Origin: Anaerotignum sp.
GTDB taxonomy: Bacteria; Bacillota; Clostridia; Lachnospirales; Anaerotignaceae
Length of the DNA: 33,183 nt
Assembly (NCBI GenBank): GCA_020024455.1
Contig: JAHHTU010000030.1
Location: 1-33,183, forward strand
Direction of reading: 5' to 3'
Part shown: positions 1 through 7,747 of the stretch, in pieces
Layout of the letters: the number at the start of each line of letters is the position of its first letter
Position numbering within the stretch: position 1 is the first letter of the stretch
Position numbers and translations under genes: made by a program
The notes under the pieces: generated by a model
What the model saw: the letters and a program-made list of their open reading frames with translations, nothing else
What the model was told of the DNA's origin: nothing
The model's database searches: none

Positions 1-38
1 ACATAAAATATTACATTTTTTCCATATATTTGTATGTA

Positions 39-980
39 TTATGCATACAATGGTAACACACGACGAATTTTATAATAATTTTTACTATACTTGCCTTCTG
101 TCAATGTATCCCGAAAAAAGCAGCTGTAACAAGGTGCAACATACAGTGCATCAGAACCGCCGCAAATCATACAACCACCGTCGCCACCTTTGCCAATGCC
201 TTTCTGCTCTACCAACTCCACCTCATAGGAGTCATATGCAATAAATACCCCTTGATTGCTGGGTAATGGCAAATACTGCATTTCCCCATGCTCCTCTGCA
301 TGGGTTGCAGTACCCACCCCATACATTTCATGCAAAATATCCTCAGATAATGTATTGCCCCATTTGAAACATATTCTTTCTCCACCACAGCAAAGATATT
401 CCCATTCGTCCTCTGTGGGCAAACGAAACGGTGTCTCGGAAAGAGAGGCTTTCACTTCTTCCCAAGTCATATCTTGCTCCAAAAATTGGTTATCCACTTC
501 CACCAACAGATTAGGAATGTTCACCACTCGCACAGGTGATGTCACACTATCGATATGTTTTCGAAATGCTTGTATATATGCATCAGCATCTGCATATGCC
601 TCCAAACTCTCTGTTGTGCAGGCAATATCTTCTTCTGCATCTTCCTGCAATGTTTCTACCTTTTCCAAATCTCCTTTTTCCGTTGCTTTCTGGATTTCCT
701 GTGCATAATATTCTTTGATATCTTGCAGCTCTGTTTCATAATACTCCTGCATTTCTGTATATTCCTGTTTTAATGTGGGTATCATTTCTGACACATCATC
801 ATCTGCCGACCACCCCAATGTGACATTTTTTTGTCCTTCTATGAATATAAATTGACTGTCTTGATACTGAAATATCAACGTCTTTTCTGATTTGCCATTC
901 CTTTTGACATACCATTCCATCTGTTCCTGAAAATCCACAGGTGCTTTGCTTACCAGTTCTCTAATTTTTTGTAAATCCAT
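39..980 (-). CDS. Uncharacterised protein with FGE/sulfatase-modifying-factor-like C-terminal region
   Basis: A 313-residue protein of unknown function. Residues 60-125 are strongly charged and probably helical (coiled coil). Residues 186-195 read RLPTEDEWEY, followed by CCGG and a KWGN element. This matches the hallmark of the formylglycine-generating-enzyme/SUMF1 fold (RLPTEAEWEYAARGG...WG). The C-terminus holds several cysteines (CCGG, CMICGG, CYSC) and ends with KIRRVLPL, which resembles the terminal GFR strand of that fold. Whether it is catalytic is unknown; it looks divergent. An in-frame ATG at 986 is only 2 nt from the AGGAGG (989-994), so the ATG at 980, 8 nt away, is preferred. The ribosome binding site overlaps the stop codon of the upstream gene, so the two are co-translated. 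No terminator is visible before the window edge. Confidence 0.75.
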   Translation of the reverse strand: MDLQKIRELVSKAPVDFQEQMEWYVKRNGKSEKTLIFQYQDSQFIFIEGQKNVTLGWSADDDVSEMIPTLKQEYTEMQEYYETELQDIKEYYAQEIQKATEKGDLEKVETLQEDAEEDIACTTESLEAYADADAYIQAFRKHIDSVTSPVRVVNIPNLLVEVDNQFLEQDMTWEEVKASLSETPFRLPTEDEWEYLCCGGERICFKWGNTLSEDILHEMYGVGTATHAEEHGEMQYLPLPSNQGVFIAYDSYEVELVEQKGIGKGGDGGCMICGGSDALYVAPCYSCFFRDTLTEGKYSKNYYKIRRVLPLYA

Positions 981-992
981 TGTCATCGCCTC

Positions 993-1625
993 CTAAAAGA
1001 TATCTGCTTGATATGTTTTCTTTAATTTTTGATATGTTTTGGGTAAGCTGGTACAAATTTGCCAACTCCACACCATCAACTGGTCTAATTCTTTGCGTAC
1101 TGCGATTGGATTTTGCATACAATCCAATAAGACTTTTACTTTCTCTTTGATATATGTGGTATCTTGATGGATTGCATAATTTTTGATAGAAATCCCCTGT
1201 ATTTCGGAATATTTCAAATCTGCAATATCTACGGTACGATATACATTAACATCTGCAATCAAAGAATATACGGTCTTGCAAGTATCATCAAAACAAACCA
1301 AAACATATTTCCCATCTTGTTGTATTATGATAATTTTGATTTGGCTGTAAATGGGAATTTCTTTTTTTGTATTTGGGTTGTATATGGTTTGCTGTAACGT
1401 TTGATAAATCAATTCCACCCTTGTAAAAGGCTCTGTCCAAATTTTATGCCAAACATCAGAAAACGCCGTTTCGTCCAAATTTTCCTGTTGCCATGTATTT
1501 CCATTTGCTTGGTATACCACTTTGTTTGGTATACTCAAAAAATGCTCTACGATTTTTCTCTCTTGTGTGATTGGTTGTTTTTTGGAAAATAATTTTCGTA
1601 ACCACTGTATCCATTTTCGTAACAT
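993..1625 (-). CDS. Hypothetical protein, 210 aa
   Basis: I do not recognise the family. The N-terminus (residues 1-20) is basic and amphipathic with Trp and Leu residues and could lie on a membrane surface, but there is no clear transmembrane segment or signal peptide. The centre is a mix of predicted strands, with an isoleucine-rich stretch near residues 95-100. The open frame extends to 1691, but GGAGG (1632-1636) sits 6 nt before the ATG at 1625, which decides the start. Its stop overlaps the ribosome binding site of the next gene, so the pair forms a two-gene operon. A hairpin just upstream (1692-1725) separates it from the coiled-coil gene. Confidence 0.7.
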   Translation of the reverse strand: MLRKWIQWLRKLFSKKQPITQERKIVEHFLSIPNKVVYQANGNTWQQENLDETAFSDVWHKIWTEPFTRVELIYQTLQQTIYNPNTKKEIPIYSQIKIIIIQQDGKYVLVCFDDTCKTVYSLIADVNVYRTVDIADLKYSEIQGISIKNYAIHQDTTYIKEKVKVLLDCMQNPIAVRKELDQLMVWSWQICTSLPKTYQKLKKTYQADIF

Positions 1626-1691
1626 TACAATCCTCCATTTCTTATCTGTATGATACCATATATTGCAAAAACAGAAAACATTTGTTCGCAC

Positions 1692-1725
1692 AAAAAATGC
1701 ACTTTTTGATACAAAAGTGCATTTT
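1692..1725 (-). terminator. Rho-independent terminator of the coiled-coil gene
   Basis: Read on the minus strand, AAAATGCACTTTT and its complement form a long stem with a 5-nt loop, followed by a run of T. It begins about 10 nt after the stop codon at 1735. Confidence 0.85.
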
Positions 1726-1734
1726 CTGCTCTAT

Positions 1735-2502
1735 TTACATAGATAATCTTTCTTTTTTGACTTTGTCTGTGGTATCTTGCAAACTTTCCACACCCGTTTG
1801 TTTCTGTTCTTCTTGTTTTTGTTCTTCAATTTCTGCTTTTGTCATCACAATATGGTTTTCTGTTTGATTGTTTTCTGCCAATGCTTCTACCACTTCGCCC
1901 GTTTTTTGTGAAAGCTGGCTTGCCAAATCATTGCTTTTTTGTTCCAGTGCAGAAACTTTTTCCATCTTTGCCTCTATATTGCCGTGTTCGGTTTCTATTT
2001 CCGCATACAGCACATTGATTTTTCCATCAACCTTATCTTTGACCGAAGCAATGATATCCATACCATTTCCACTATTTGCAATTTGGGAAAGAGCGTTCAT
2101 TTTTTCTTTTCGTACTTCTTCCTCTGTTTTTGGTTCTTTTGGTTGCAAATCATTTTTCCGTTCATTTGCTTTTTTGTCATCTTGTTTATCAGTTTGCAAA
2201 TCTGATATTTGTTGGTTCAATTCTTCAATCTGTTTTTCATATTGTTGTATTTGTGAATCCATTCTTTGACCGGTTTTTGCAGATTTTGCCATCAATTCGT
2301 TCTTTCTGTCAATCAATTCTTGTTTTTGTTTCATCAGTTGCTCAATCATGCTTTGTTTCTTGCCTTGCGGGGAAATGGTGACACGGTCTTGATTGTGTTC
2401 CGATTTTTTTCCGGTGACTGCTTCTGTCTGTTTGGCAATGCTGCGATTTGCTGCCCCAACGTGAAACAGTTGATGATTTTGTGATATACTGTTTACAAAC
2501 AT
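1735..2502 (-). CDS. Coiled-coil protein with N-terminal FlgM-like short motif
   Basis: A 255-residue protein dominated by charged, Gln-rich helices. Residues about 50-110 and 130-235 look like coiled coil; there is no signal peptide or membrane segment. Around residue 40 it carries DRVTISPQGKK, similar in pattern to the short D-x-[VI]-x-[IL]-S-x-x-[AG]-K segment near the N-terminus of FlgM and other small proteins of motile Firmicutes. That is a family resemblance, not proof of a flagellar role. The start at 2502 is set by AGGAGG with an 8-nt spacer; an upstream in-frame ATG at 2634 has no comparable site and would overlap the divergent plus-strand gene. A TATAAT lies at 2542-2547 on the minus strand, but its -35 is poor. 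Confidence 0.72.
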   Translation of the reverse strand: MFVNSISQNHQLFHVGAANRSIAKQTEAVTGKKSEHNQDRVTISPQGKKQSMIEQLMKQKQELIDRKNELMAKSAKTGQRMDSQIQQYEKQIEELNQQISDLQTDKQDDKKANERKNDLQPKEPKTEEEVRKEKMNALSQIANSGNGMDIIASVKDKVDGKINVLYAEIETEHGNIEAKMEKVSALEQKSNDLASQLSQKTGEVVEALAENNQTENHIVMTKAEIEEQKQEEQKQTGVESLQDTTDKVKKERLSM

Positions 2503-2608
2503 ACGGTCGACCTCCTTTGCTTTTGCACGAATACTTATATGATTATATCGACCAAACATTTCATAAACATAATACTTTTTACCGAAATTTATGGAAAGAG
2601 GGGTTTCT

Positions 2609-2740
2609 ATGGGCATTGTCATATTATTTGGCATACTACTGTTTGCGATGTTTTTACACCTATTGTTTCACAGAAATATCATCGGACTTTTTTTATTTCT
2701 GCTTGCTTTATATCTTGTTTTTTATACCGCAAAGCACTAA
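2609..2740 (+). CDS. Small hydrophobic membrane protein, 43 aa
   Basis: A plus-strand gene for a 43-residue peptide, beginning MGIVILFGILLF and ending FYTAKH. It is almost wholly hydrophobic, with two probable membrane helices (about residues 2-19 and 24-40) joined by a short His/Arg/Asn turn. An AGAGGGG lies 6 nt before the ATG, and a strong hairpin terminator begins directly after the stop. It is divergent from the coiled-coil gene at 2502 and convergent with the ABC ATPase gene. No family is recognised. The ribosome binding site, hydrophobic composition and terminator together make a real gene likely. Confidence 0.6.
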   Translation: MGIVILFGILLFAMFLHLLFHRNIIGLFLFLLALYLVFYTAKH

Positions 2741-2741
2741 A

Positions 2742-2770
2742 AAACACGCAAACAACCTGTCTGCGTGTTT
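2742..2770. terminator. Bidirectional terminator between convergent genes
   Basis: AAACACGCA (2742-2750) pairs with TGCGTGTTT (2762-2770) around an 11-nt loop. T-rich tails follow on both strands. It serves the 43-aa plus-strand gene and the minus-strand amino acid ABC operon. Confidence 0.85.
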
Positions 2771-2773
2771 CTT

Positions 2774-3517
2774 TTATAATACTTTTGCCAAAAATGTCTG
2801 TAAACGTTCACTTTTCGGATTTTCAAAAATTTCCTGCGGTGTACCTTCTTCAATTTGTTTTCCGTCTGCCATAAACATCACACGGGTAGCCACTTCTTTT
2901 GCAAATCCCATTTCATGTGTCACAACCACCATTGTCATATTTTCCTGTGCCAGTTGTTTCATCACTTCCAATACTTCCCCAACCATTTCAGGGTCTAATG
3001 CAGAAGTGGGTTCGTCAAACAACATCACTTCCGGTTGCATACACAATGCACGCACAATGGCAATTCTCTGCTTTTGTCCACCGGATAGCTGAGAGGGGTA
3101 AGCATCAGCCCTGTCTTTCAAGCCAACACGTTCCAATAAACGCAATGCCAATTCTGTTGCTTCTGCTTCGCTTTTTCCTTGCAATTTCATAGGGGCAATG
3201 GTCAAATTTTTCAATATTGTCATATGGGGAAACAAATTGAAGTGTTGGAATACCATACCCATTCTTTGGCGATGGATATTGATGTTTACTTTTTTATCCG
3301 TAATATCCACACCATCAAAATAAATGTGTCCACCGGTCGGCACTTCCAATAAATTCAAACAACGTAAAAATGTTGATTTTCCCGAACCGGAAGGCCCAAT
3401 AACAACAACCACTTCGCCTTTTTTGATTTCTGTTTGAATACCGTCCAATGCTTTGATTTTGCCACCACGGTAATGTTTTTGCAAATTTTCCACTTTGATT
3501 AACACATTATCGTTCAC
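2774..3517 (-). CDS. Polar amino acid ABC transporter, ATP-binding protein
   Basis: The 247-residue ATPase of a PAAT-family amino acid importer (GlnQ/HisP type), which powers uptake from the cytoplasmic face of the membrane. It has Walker A GPSGSGKST (about 42-50), a Q-loop in VFQHFNLFPH, the signature LSGGQKQR, Walker B VMLFDEPTSALDPE and the switch histidine in VVTHEMGF. Length is normal for the family. The start codon is GTG at 3517, overlapping the end of the permease gene by 11 bp, with AGGAG 11 nt upstream. It is the last gene of the binding protein-permease-ATPase operon. The substrate cannot be fixed from sequence; a polar or charged amino acid, glutamine or cystine is possible. Confidence 0.95.
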   Translation of the reverse strand: MNDNVLIKVENLQKHYRGGKIKALDGIQTEIKKGEVVVVIGPSGSGKSTFLRCLNLLEVPTGGHIYFDGVDITDKKVNINIHRQRMGMVFQHFNLFPHMTILKNLTIAPMKLQGKSEAEATELALRLLERVGLKDRADAYPSQLSGGQKQRIAIVRALCMQPEVMLFDEPTSALDPEMVGEVLEVMKQLAQENMTMVVVTHEMGFAKEVATRVMFMADGKQIEEGTPQEIFENPKSERLQTFLAKVL

Positions 3518-4244
3518 TGTTTCTCAATCTCCTTTCCAGTTTGTTTACCAGGAAGGTAAAGAACATTACCATCACCAAATAAATCAACGCCACTGCAAAC
3601 AATGGCATATATGCATTATATGTAATCCCTTTGAGGATATCGGTTGCTCTTGTCAGGTCCATCAATGCAATATAGCCTGCCACAGATGTTTCTTTCAACA
3701 ATACAATAAATTCGTTTGCCAATGCCGGCAACACACTTTTCAATGCCTGCGGAATAACCACATACCACATGGTTTGCATATAATTAAAGCCTAAGCTGCG
3801 TCCTGCTTCAAACTGCCCACTATCCACAGACATAATCCCACTTCTGATAATTTCTGCCACATATGCACCAGAGTTGATACCAAATGCCAGCGTACCAACC
3901 AAAATTTTATTATCCGTAGAAACCAAAATAACAAGGTTCATAATCAACAGCTGTACAATGACAGGCGTACCACGAATGACAGTCAAATAAATCTTTGCCA
4001 CCACATTCAAAATACACAATATCCATTTTGCAAATCCGTTTTGCATTTCTTTACTTTGTTTATCGTATGTAGAGCGTACCATTGCCACCACAGCACCAAT
4101 GGCAATCCCAATCAATACCGCAAAAAATGTCAATTTCAATGTATTTCCCAAGCCTTCTATCAGATACTTCCATCTGTCGTCTTGGATAAAACATCTATAA
4201 AAATCCTCTTGTATGGTTGTCCACCAAGATTGTAAATCTTCCAT
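3507..4244 (-). CDS. Polar amino acid ABC transporter, permease
   Basis: A 245-residue integral membrane subunit of the HisM/GlnP family, with about five hydrophobic segments. The EAA loop that docks the ATPase is visible as EAGRSLGFNYMQT followed by IPQALK. The conserved RGTPVIVQL segment of this family is also present. AAGGAGG lies 6 nt before the ATG. One permease gene is present, so the membrane channel is probably a homodimer. It follows the binding-protein gene after a hairpin and overlaps the ATPase gene. Confidence 0.95.
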   Translation of the reverse strand: MEDLQSWWTTIQEDFYRCFIQDDRWKYLIEGLGNTLKLTFFAVLIGIAIGAVVAMVRSTYDKQSKEMQNGFAKWILCILNVVAKIYLTVIRGTPVIVQLLIMNLVILVSTDNKILVGTLAFGINSGAYVAEIIRSGIMSVDSGQFEAGRSLGFNYMQTMWYVVIPQALKSVLPALANEFIVLLKETSVAGYIALMDLTRATDILKGITYNAYMPLFAVALIYLVMVMFFTFLVNKLERRLRNSER

Positions 4245-4267
4245 ATATACCCTCCTTCTTTATGATG

Positions 4268-4291
4268 AAAAAGGGACGGTTTCCCGCCCCC
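4268..4291 (-). terminator. Intercistronic attenuator hairpin after the binding-protein gene
   Basis: A GC-rich minus-strand hairpin (CGG/CCG and GGG/CCC with one bulged base, 4-nt loop) is followed by TTTTT. It lies between the binding-protein and permease genes. A leaky terminator here would keep the binding protein in excess of the membrane complex. Confidence 0.65.
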
Positions 4292-4305
4292 AATATGGAT
4301 ACGAA

Positions 4306-5118
4306 TTATTCTGCTTTGATGTATTTGTCCACAATGCCTTTGATTGTGCCGTCTTCTTTTAATTCTTTCAATGCTTGGTTAATTTCTGCTGTCAATTCGC
4401 TGTTTTTGCCCAAAGCGATTGCATAGTCTTCGGAAGCATATTGTGTGTCCAAAATTTTTAAACCTTCATTTGCTGCCACAAATGCTTTTGCAGGTTCGTT
4501 ATCAATTACAACACAGTCTACTTTGCCTACTTTCAACGCTTCGATGGCGTCAGCACCTTTGTTGTAACGTTCCACAGTACCTTTGCCTGCTTTTTCAATA
4601 TCATCTGTTGTGAAGAAGTCACCTGTTGTTGTTGTTTGTACGCCTACTTTATGGTTTGCACCTTCTGCTAACAAATCATCTACACTTTTGATGTCAGAAT
4701 CTTCTTTTACGATAACGGATTGTACACCTGTTGCATAGCTGTCTGTAAAGTCTACACTTTGTTGACGTTCTTCTGTGATAGTCAAACCAGCCATACCAAT
4801 ATCTGCTTTACCGGATACAATCGCAGGAATGACTGCATCAAATATCATATCTTCAATTTTGAATTCATATCCCAATTTGTCTGCGATTGCTTTTGCAACT
4901 TCTGCATCAATCCCAACAATTTCGCCGCCTTCATAAAATTCGTAAGGAGGGAAATCCGCACTGGTTGCCAATGTCAATGTTTGTTTGCCGCTGTTTTCTG
5001 CACCATCTGCATTTGCATCTTCTTTGTTGTCTGCCGGTGCAGAACCACAAGCTGCCAAAGCAGTTGCCATAGAAAGAACCATTGTTGCTGCCAAAATGTT
5101 TTTCAAATATTTTTTCAT
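4306..5118 (-). CDS. Amino acid ABC transporter, substrate-binding lipoprotein
   Basis: A 270-residue solute-binding protein of family 3 (SBP_bac_3). Residues 1-24 form a lipoprotein signal ending in LAAC, with Cys24 as the lipidated residue, followed by an acidic, Asn-rich linker. The mature part has the family pattern: ADFPPYEF, GIDAEVAKAIA, KADIGMAGLTITEER with the Arg expected to hold the substrate carboxylate, and VDFTDSYA. It captures the amino acid outside the cell and delivers it to the permease. The start at 5118 is set by GGAGG 8 nt upstream; an in-frame ATG at 5133 lies before that site. A strong promoter lies about 70 nt upstream. Confidence 0.95.
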   Translation of the reverse strand: MKKYLKNILAATMVLSMATALAACGSAPADNKEDANADGAENSGKQTLTLATSADFPPYEFYEGGEIVGIDAEVAKAIADKLGYEFKIEDMIFDAVIPAIVSGKADIGMAGLTITEERQQSVDFTDSYATGVQSVIVKEDSDIKSVDDLLAEGANHKVGVQTTTTGDFFTTDDIEKAGKGTVERYNKGADAIEALKVGKVDCVVIDNEPAKAFVAANEGLKILDTQYASEDYAIALGKNSELTAEINQALKELKEDGTIKGIVDKYIKAE

Positions 5119-5185
5119 ATCTCTTACCTCCATTTTCCAATTCTGTCTCTTTTTGTTTTACAGCCTTTGCTGTTGTGATGTTGTA

Positions 5186-5214
5186 ATTATACTTTGTTTT
5201 TGTATAAAATACAA
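5186..5214 (-). promoter_or_regulatory. Sigma-A type promoter of the amino acid ABC operon
   Basis: TTGTAT (5209-5214) and TATAAT (5186-5191) are 17 bp apart. The spacer is occupied by one copy of the TTTTGTATAAAA motif, and a second copy lies just upstream. The 354-nt gap from 5119 to 5472 otherwise holds the thrS terminator and very AT-rich DNA with several looser TTTTATAC-like elements; I see no gene in it. Confidence 0.75.
5198..5210 (+). repeat. TTTTGTATAAAA motif, copy 1 (candidate operator)
   Basis: TTTTGTATAAAAT fills most of the promoter spacer and touches the -35. It is a near-palindrome with one mismatched pair (TTTT-RTAY-AAAA). It recurs 22-23 bp upstream and in the TetR promoter at 9933-9950. 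Confidence 0.45.
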
Positions 5215-5219
5215 TATCT

Positions 5220-5237
5220 ATTTTGTATAAAAATAAG
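5220..5237 (+). repeat. TTTTGTATAAAA motif, copy 2 (18 nt identical to TetR promoter)
   Basis: ATTTTGTATAAAAATAAG here is identical over 18 nt to the reverse strand of 9933-9950 inside the TetR gene promoter. It lies just upstream of the -35 of the ABC operon, about two helical turns from copy 1. Confidence 0.5.
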
Positions 5238-5417
5238 TTCTTTTTTCCATTTATTTTATACACTTTTTTACAATACGTTAAAAATCTACTGTTTTCAATA
5301 CTCTTTATTTGTTCTTTATACGATATCTTATATATTTTTATACCGCAAAAGATTTTCACAAAATGTCTATGCGAATTTTTATACATTTATGCATGAAAAA
5401 ATACATCTCGTATCCGC

Positions 5418-5458
5418 AAAAAAACAAGAGCATTTCCTGAAATACTCAGGAAATGCTC
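5418..5458 (-). terminator. Rho-independent terminator of thrS
   Basis: A perfect 13-bp stem (5428-5440 with 5446-5458) with a 5-nt loop is followed on the minus strand by TTGTTTTTTT. It starts 15 nt after the thrS stop codon. Confidence 0.92.
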
Positions 5459-5472
5459 CTTGTGTTTTTTGA

Positions 5473-7389
5473 TTATGCTTCGTCCAAAGCTCTTGTCTGG
5501 ATTTCTTTTTGCAATCTTGCAATCACATCTTTCAAATCCACTTGACCTTCTTCTCCATTTTTTCTGGAACGCAAAGAAACTTTGTTTGCTTCTTGGTCTT
5601 TTTCACCCACAACGATGATATAAGGCACTCTTTCGTTTCTTGCTTCTCTGATTTTGTAACCGATTTTTTCTGCTCTATGGTCTACTTGCACACGAATACC
5701 TGCTTCGTCCAGTTCTTTTTCCACTTGATTTGCATAATCCGCAAATTTTTCAGAAATCGGCAACACTTTCACTTGCACAGGTGACAACCAAGTAGGGAAC
5801 TGACCTGCAAAGTGTTCAATCAAAATACCGATGAAACGTTCGATAGAACCAAAGCATACACGGTGAATCATAACAGGGCGTTTTTTGTTGCCATCTGCTG
5901 CTGTGTATTCCAGTTCAAATCTTTCTGGCATCTGCATATCCAACTGAATCGTACCACACTGCCATGTTCTGCCGATGGAGTCTTCCAGATGGAAGTCAAT
6001 TTTCGGGCCATAGAATGCACCATCACCTTCATTGACAGTATAAGGAATTTTGTTTTCTTCCAAAGCATCACGCAAACCATTGGTTGCAATTTCCCATGCT
6101 TCATCAGAACCCATGCTGTCTTCCGGTCTGGTGGACAATTCAATATGATATTTGAAACCAAACAAGCTGTATACGCTGTCAATCAAACGAATTACGCCAC
6201 TGATTTCGTCTTTGATTTGTTCTTCTGTCATAAAGATATGTGCATCATCTTGGTTGAAACAACGCACACGCATCAAACCATGCAACGCACCGGATTTTTC
6301 ATGTCTGTGTACCAAACCGATTTCTGCCATACGCAAAGGCAAATCTCTGTAAGAATGCATATCCTGTTTGTAAATCAACATACCGCCGGGACAGTTCATC
6401 GGTTTTACTGCATAATCTTCATCATCAATCACAGTGGTGTACATATTTTCTTTGTAGTGTTCCCAATGACCGCTTCTCAACCACAAATCTCTGTTCAAAA
6501 TGATAGGAGAAGATACTTCCACATAACCTGCTTTTTTGTGAATTTCTCTCCAATATTCCAACAATGTATTTTTCAATACCATACCGTTTGGCAGGAAGAA
6601 TGGGAAACCGGGGCCTTCGTCCAACATAGTGAACAACTTCAATTCTTTGCCCAATTTTCTGTGGTCACGTTTTTTTGCTTCTTCCATCATGTGCAAATAT
6701 GCTTCCAATTCAGACGCTTTTGGATAAGAAGTACCATAGATACGGGAAAGCATTTTATTTTTTTCGCTGCCTCTCCAATAAGCACCTGCCACAGATGTCA
6801 ATTTGATTGCTTTCACATATTTTGTACTCATCAAGTGAGGGCCTGCACACAAATCTGTGAAATCGCCTTGTTTGTAGAAAGAAATCACGGCATCTTCCGG
6901 CAAATCCTGAATCAATTCTACTTTATAAGGTTCGTTTCTTTCTTGCATATATTGAATCGCTTCTGCACGGGGTAATGTAAAGCTTTCGATTGCCAAATCT
7001 TCTTTGACAATTTTTTTCATTTCTGCTTCAATCGCTTCCAATTCTTCCGGTGTGAATGCTTTTTCTTTATCAAAGTCGTAATAGAATCCGTCTGCAATCG
7101 CAGGCCCGATTGCCAGTTTTACATCTGGGTACAATCTTTTGACAGCCTGTGCCAAAATGTGAGAAGTGCTGTGACGAAATGCCACTTTCCCCGCTTCATC
7201 ATCGAATGTGCAAATGCTGACTTCTGCGTCTTTGTCTACCACAAAACGCAAATCTTTCACTTCACCATCTACCATACCGGCACAAGCGTTTCTTGCCAAT
7301 CCTTCGCTGATGGATTTTGCAATTTCCAATACGGACATTGGTCTGTCAAATTCTTTTACTACGCCATCTTTCAATGTAATTTTCATCAT
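5473..7389 (-). CDS. thrS: Threonine--tRNA ligase
   Basis: Class II aminoacyl-tRNA synthetase that charges tRNA-Thr. From the ATG at 7389 it is 638 residues, normal for bacterial ThrRS. Domains in order: TGS (about 1-62, starting MMKITLKDG), the editing domain with its HSTSHILAQA histidines, the class II catalytic core, and the anticodon-binding domain (from about residue 535). Expected zinc ligands are visible in MNCPGG, NQDDAHIF and MIHRVCFGS. The open frame runs upstream to 7596, but that part overlaps the T-box antiterminator and terminator. AGGAG (7396-7400) lies 6 nt from the ATG at 7389 and 9 nt from a second ATG at 7386; either could be used. Expression should respond to uncharged tRNA-Thr. 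Confidence 0.97.
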   Translation of the reverse strand: MMKITLKDGVVKEFDRPMSVLEIAKSISEGLARNACAGMVDGEVKDLRFVVDKDAEVSICTFDDEAGKVAFRHSTSHILAQAVKRLYPDVKLAIGPAIADGFYYDFDKEKAFTPEELEAIEAEMKKIVKEDLAIESFTLPRAEAIQYMQERNEPYKVELIQDLPEDAVISFYKQGDFTDLCAGPHLMSTKYVKAIKLTSVAGAYWRGSEKNKMLSRIYGTSYPKASELEAYLHMMEEAKKRDHRKLGKELKLFTMLDEGPGFPFFLPNGMVLKNTLLEYWREIHKKAGYVEVSSPIILNRDLWLRSGHWEHYKENMYTTVIDDEDYAVKPMNCPGGMLIYKQDMHSYRDLPLRMAEIGLVHRHEKSGALHGLMRVRCFNQDDAHIFMTEEQIKDEISGVIRLIDSVYSLFGFKYHIELSTRPEDSMGSDEAWEIATNGLRDALEENKIPYTVNEGDGAFYGPKIDFHLEDSIGRTWQCGTIQLDMQMPERFELEYTAADGNKKRPVMIHRVCFGSIERFIGILIEHFAGQFPTWLSPVQVKVLPISEKFADYANQVEKELDEAGIRVQVDHRAEKIGYKIREARNERVPYIIVVGEKDQEANKVSLRSRKNGEEGQVDLKDVIARLQKEIQTRALDEA

Positions 7390-7443
7390 CAATCGCTCCT
7401 TTTTCATATTTTTATTTTTTTGGAAAGTGCGATTTTTTTTGCA

Positions 7444-7693
7444 ATAAAAAAATCCCGTCCACTTTCCTTTCGGAAAAGGGACGAGAGTTATCATCTCCCG
7501 CGGTTCCACCCTTTTTGTTTCGCAAAACCACTCATTTAGGACGATAACGGAGTCACCGTGCCGTATTAAGGCAACTCTGAGGTGGTTTTCATACACTTTT
7601 CAAATGAGGATACTCACAGCCTTGTATCAAACATACATCGGTATCCCTCTCTGTCCATTTGAAAAGGACTACTGTCCTCATCAACGCTTTATG
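7444..7693 (-). ncRNA. T-box leader of thrS (tRNA-Thr sensing)
   Basis: This accounts for the gene-free 7390-7747 interval. On the minus strand the canonical T-box AAGGGTGGAACCGCGGGA is at 7496-7513. It is followed by a terminator with stem 7456-7467/7472-7483, a GAAA-type loop and a T7 run. The 5' part has a Stem I beginning GATGAGGACAGTAGT with internal AGTA-type bulges. Near 7584-7586 an ACC triplet followed by A, in GAAAACCACC, is the best specifier codon and reads threonine. Uncharged tRNA-Thr should stabilise the antiterminator and allow thrS transcription. Confidence 0.93.
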
Positions 7694-7699
7694 AACTAG

Positions 7700-7727
7700 A
7701 TTATAGCACACAAAAAAATACTGTCAA
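7700..7727 (-). promoter_or_regulatory. Promoter of the thrS T-box transcript
   Basis: TTGACA (7722-7727) and TATAAT (7700-7705), both perfect consensus, with a 16-bp spacer. The predicted start is near 7693, at the 5' edge of the T-box Stem I. Confidence 0.9.
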
Positions 7728-7747
7728 TACCTTTTTTTATTTTTTAT

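Noticed and set aside
2503..2600. Sigma-D (flagellar) promoter for the coiled-coil gene
   Set aside because: GTCGATAT resembles the -10, but no TAAA lies at the required 15-16 bp spacing.
4931..5386. Minus-strand frame across the ABC operon promoter
   Set aside because: It overlaps the binding-protein gene in another frame and crosses a clear promoter; the product is unlike a protein.
5812..6975. Plus-strand open frame of 387 codons opposite thrS
   Set aside because: It lies wholly antisense to an unambiguous thrS; the product is a His/Phe/Cys-rich mixture with no motif and no ribosome binding site. It is a composition shadow.
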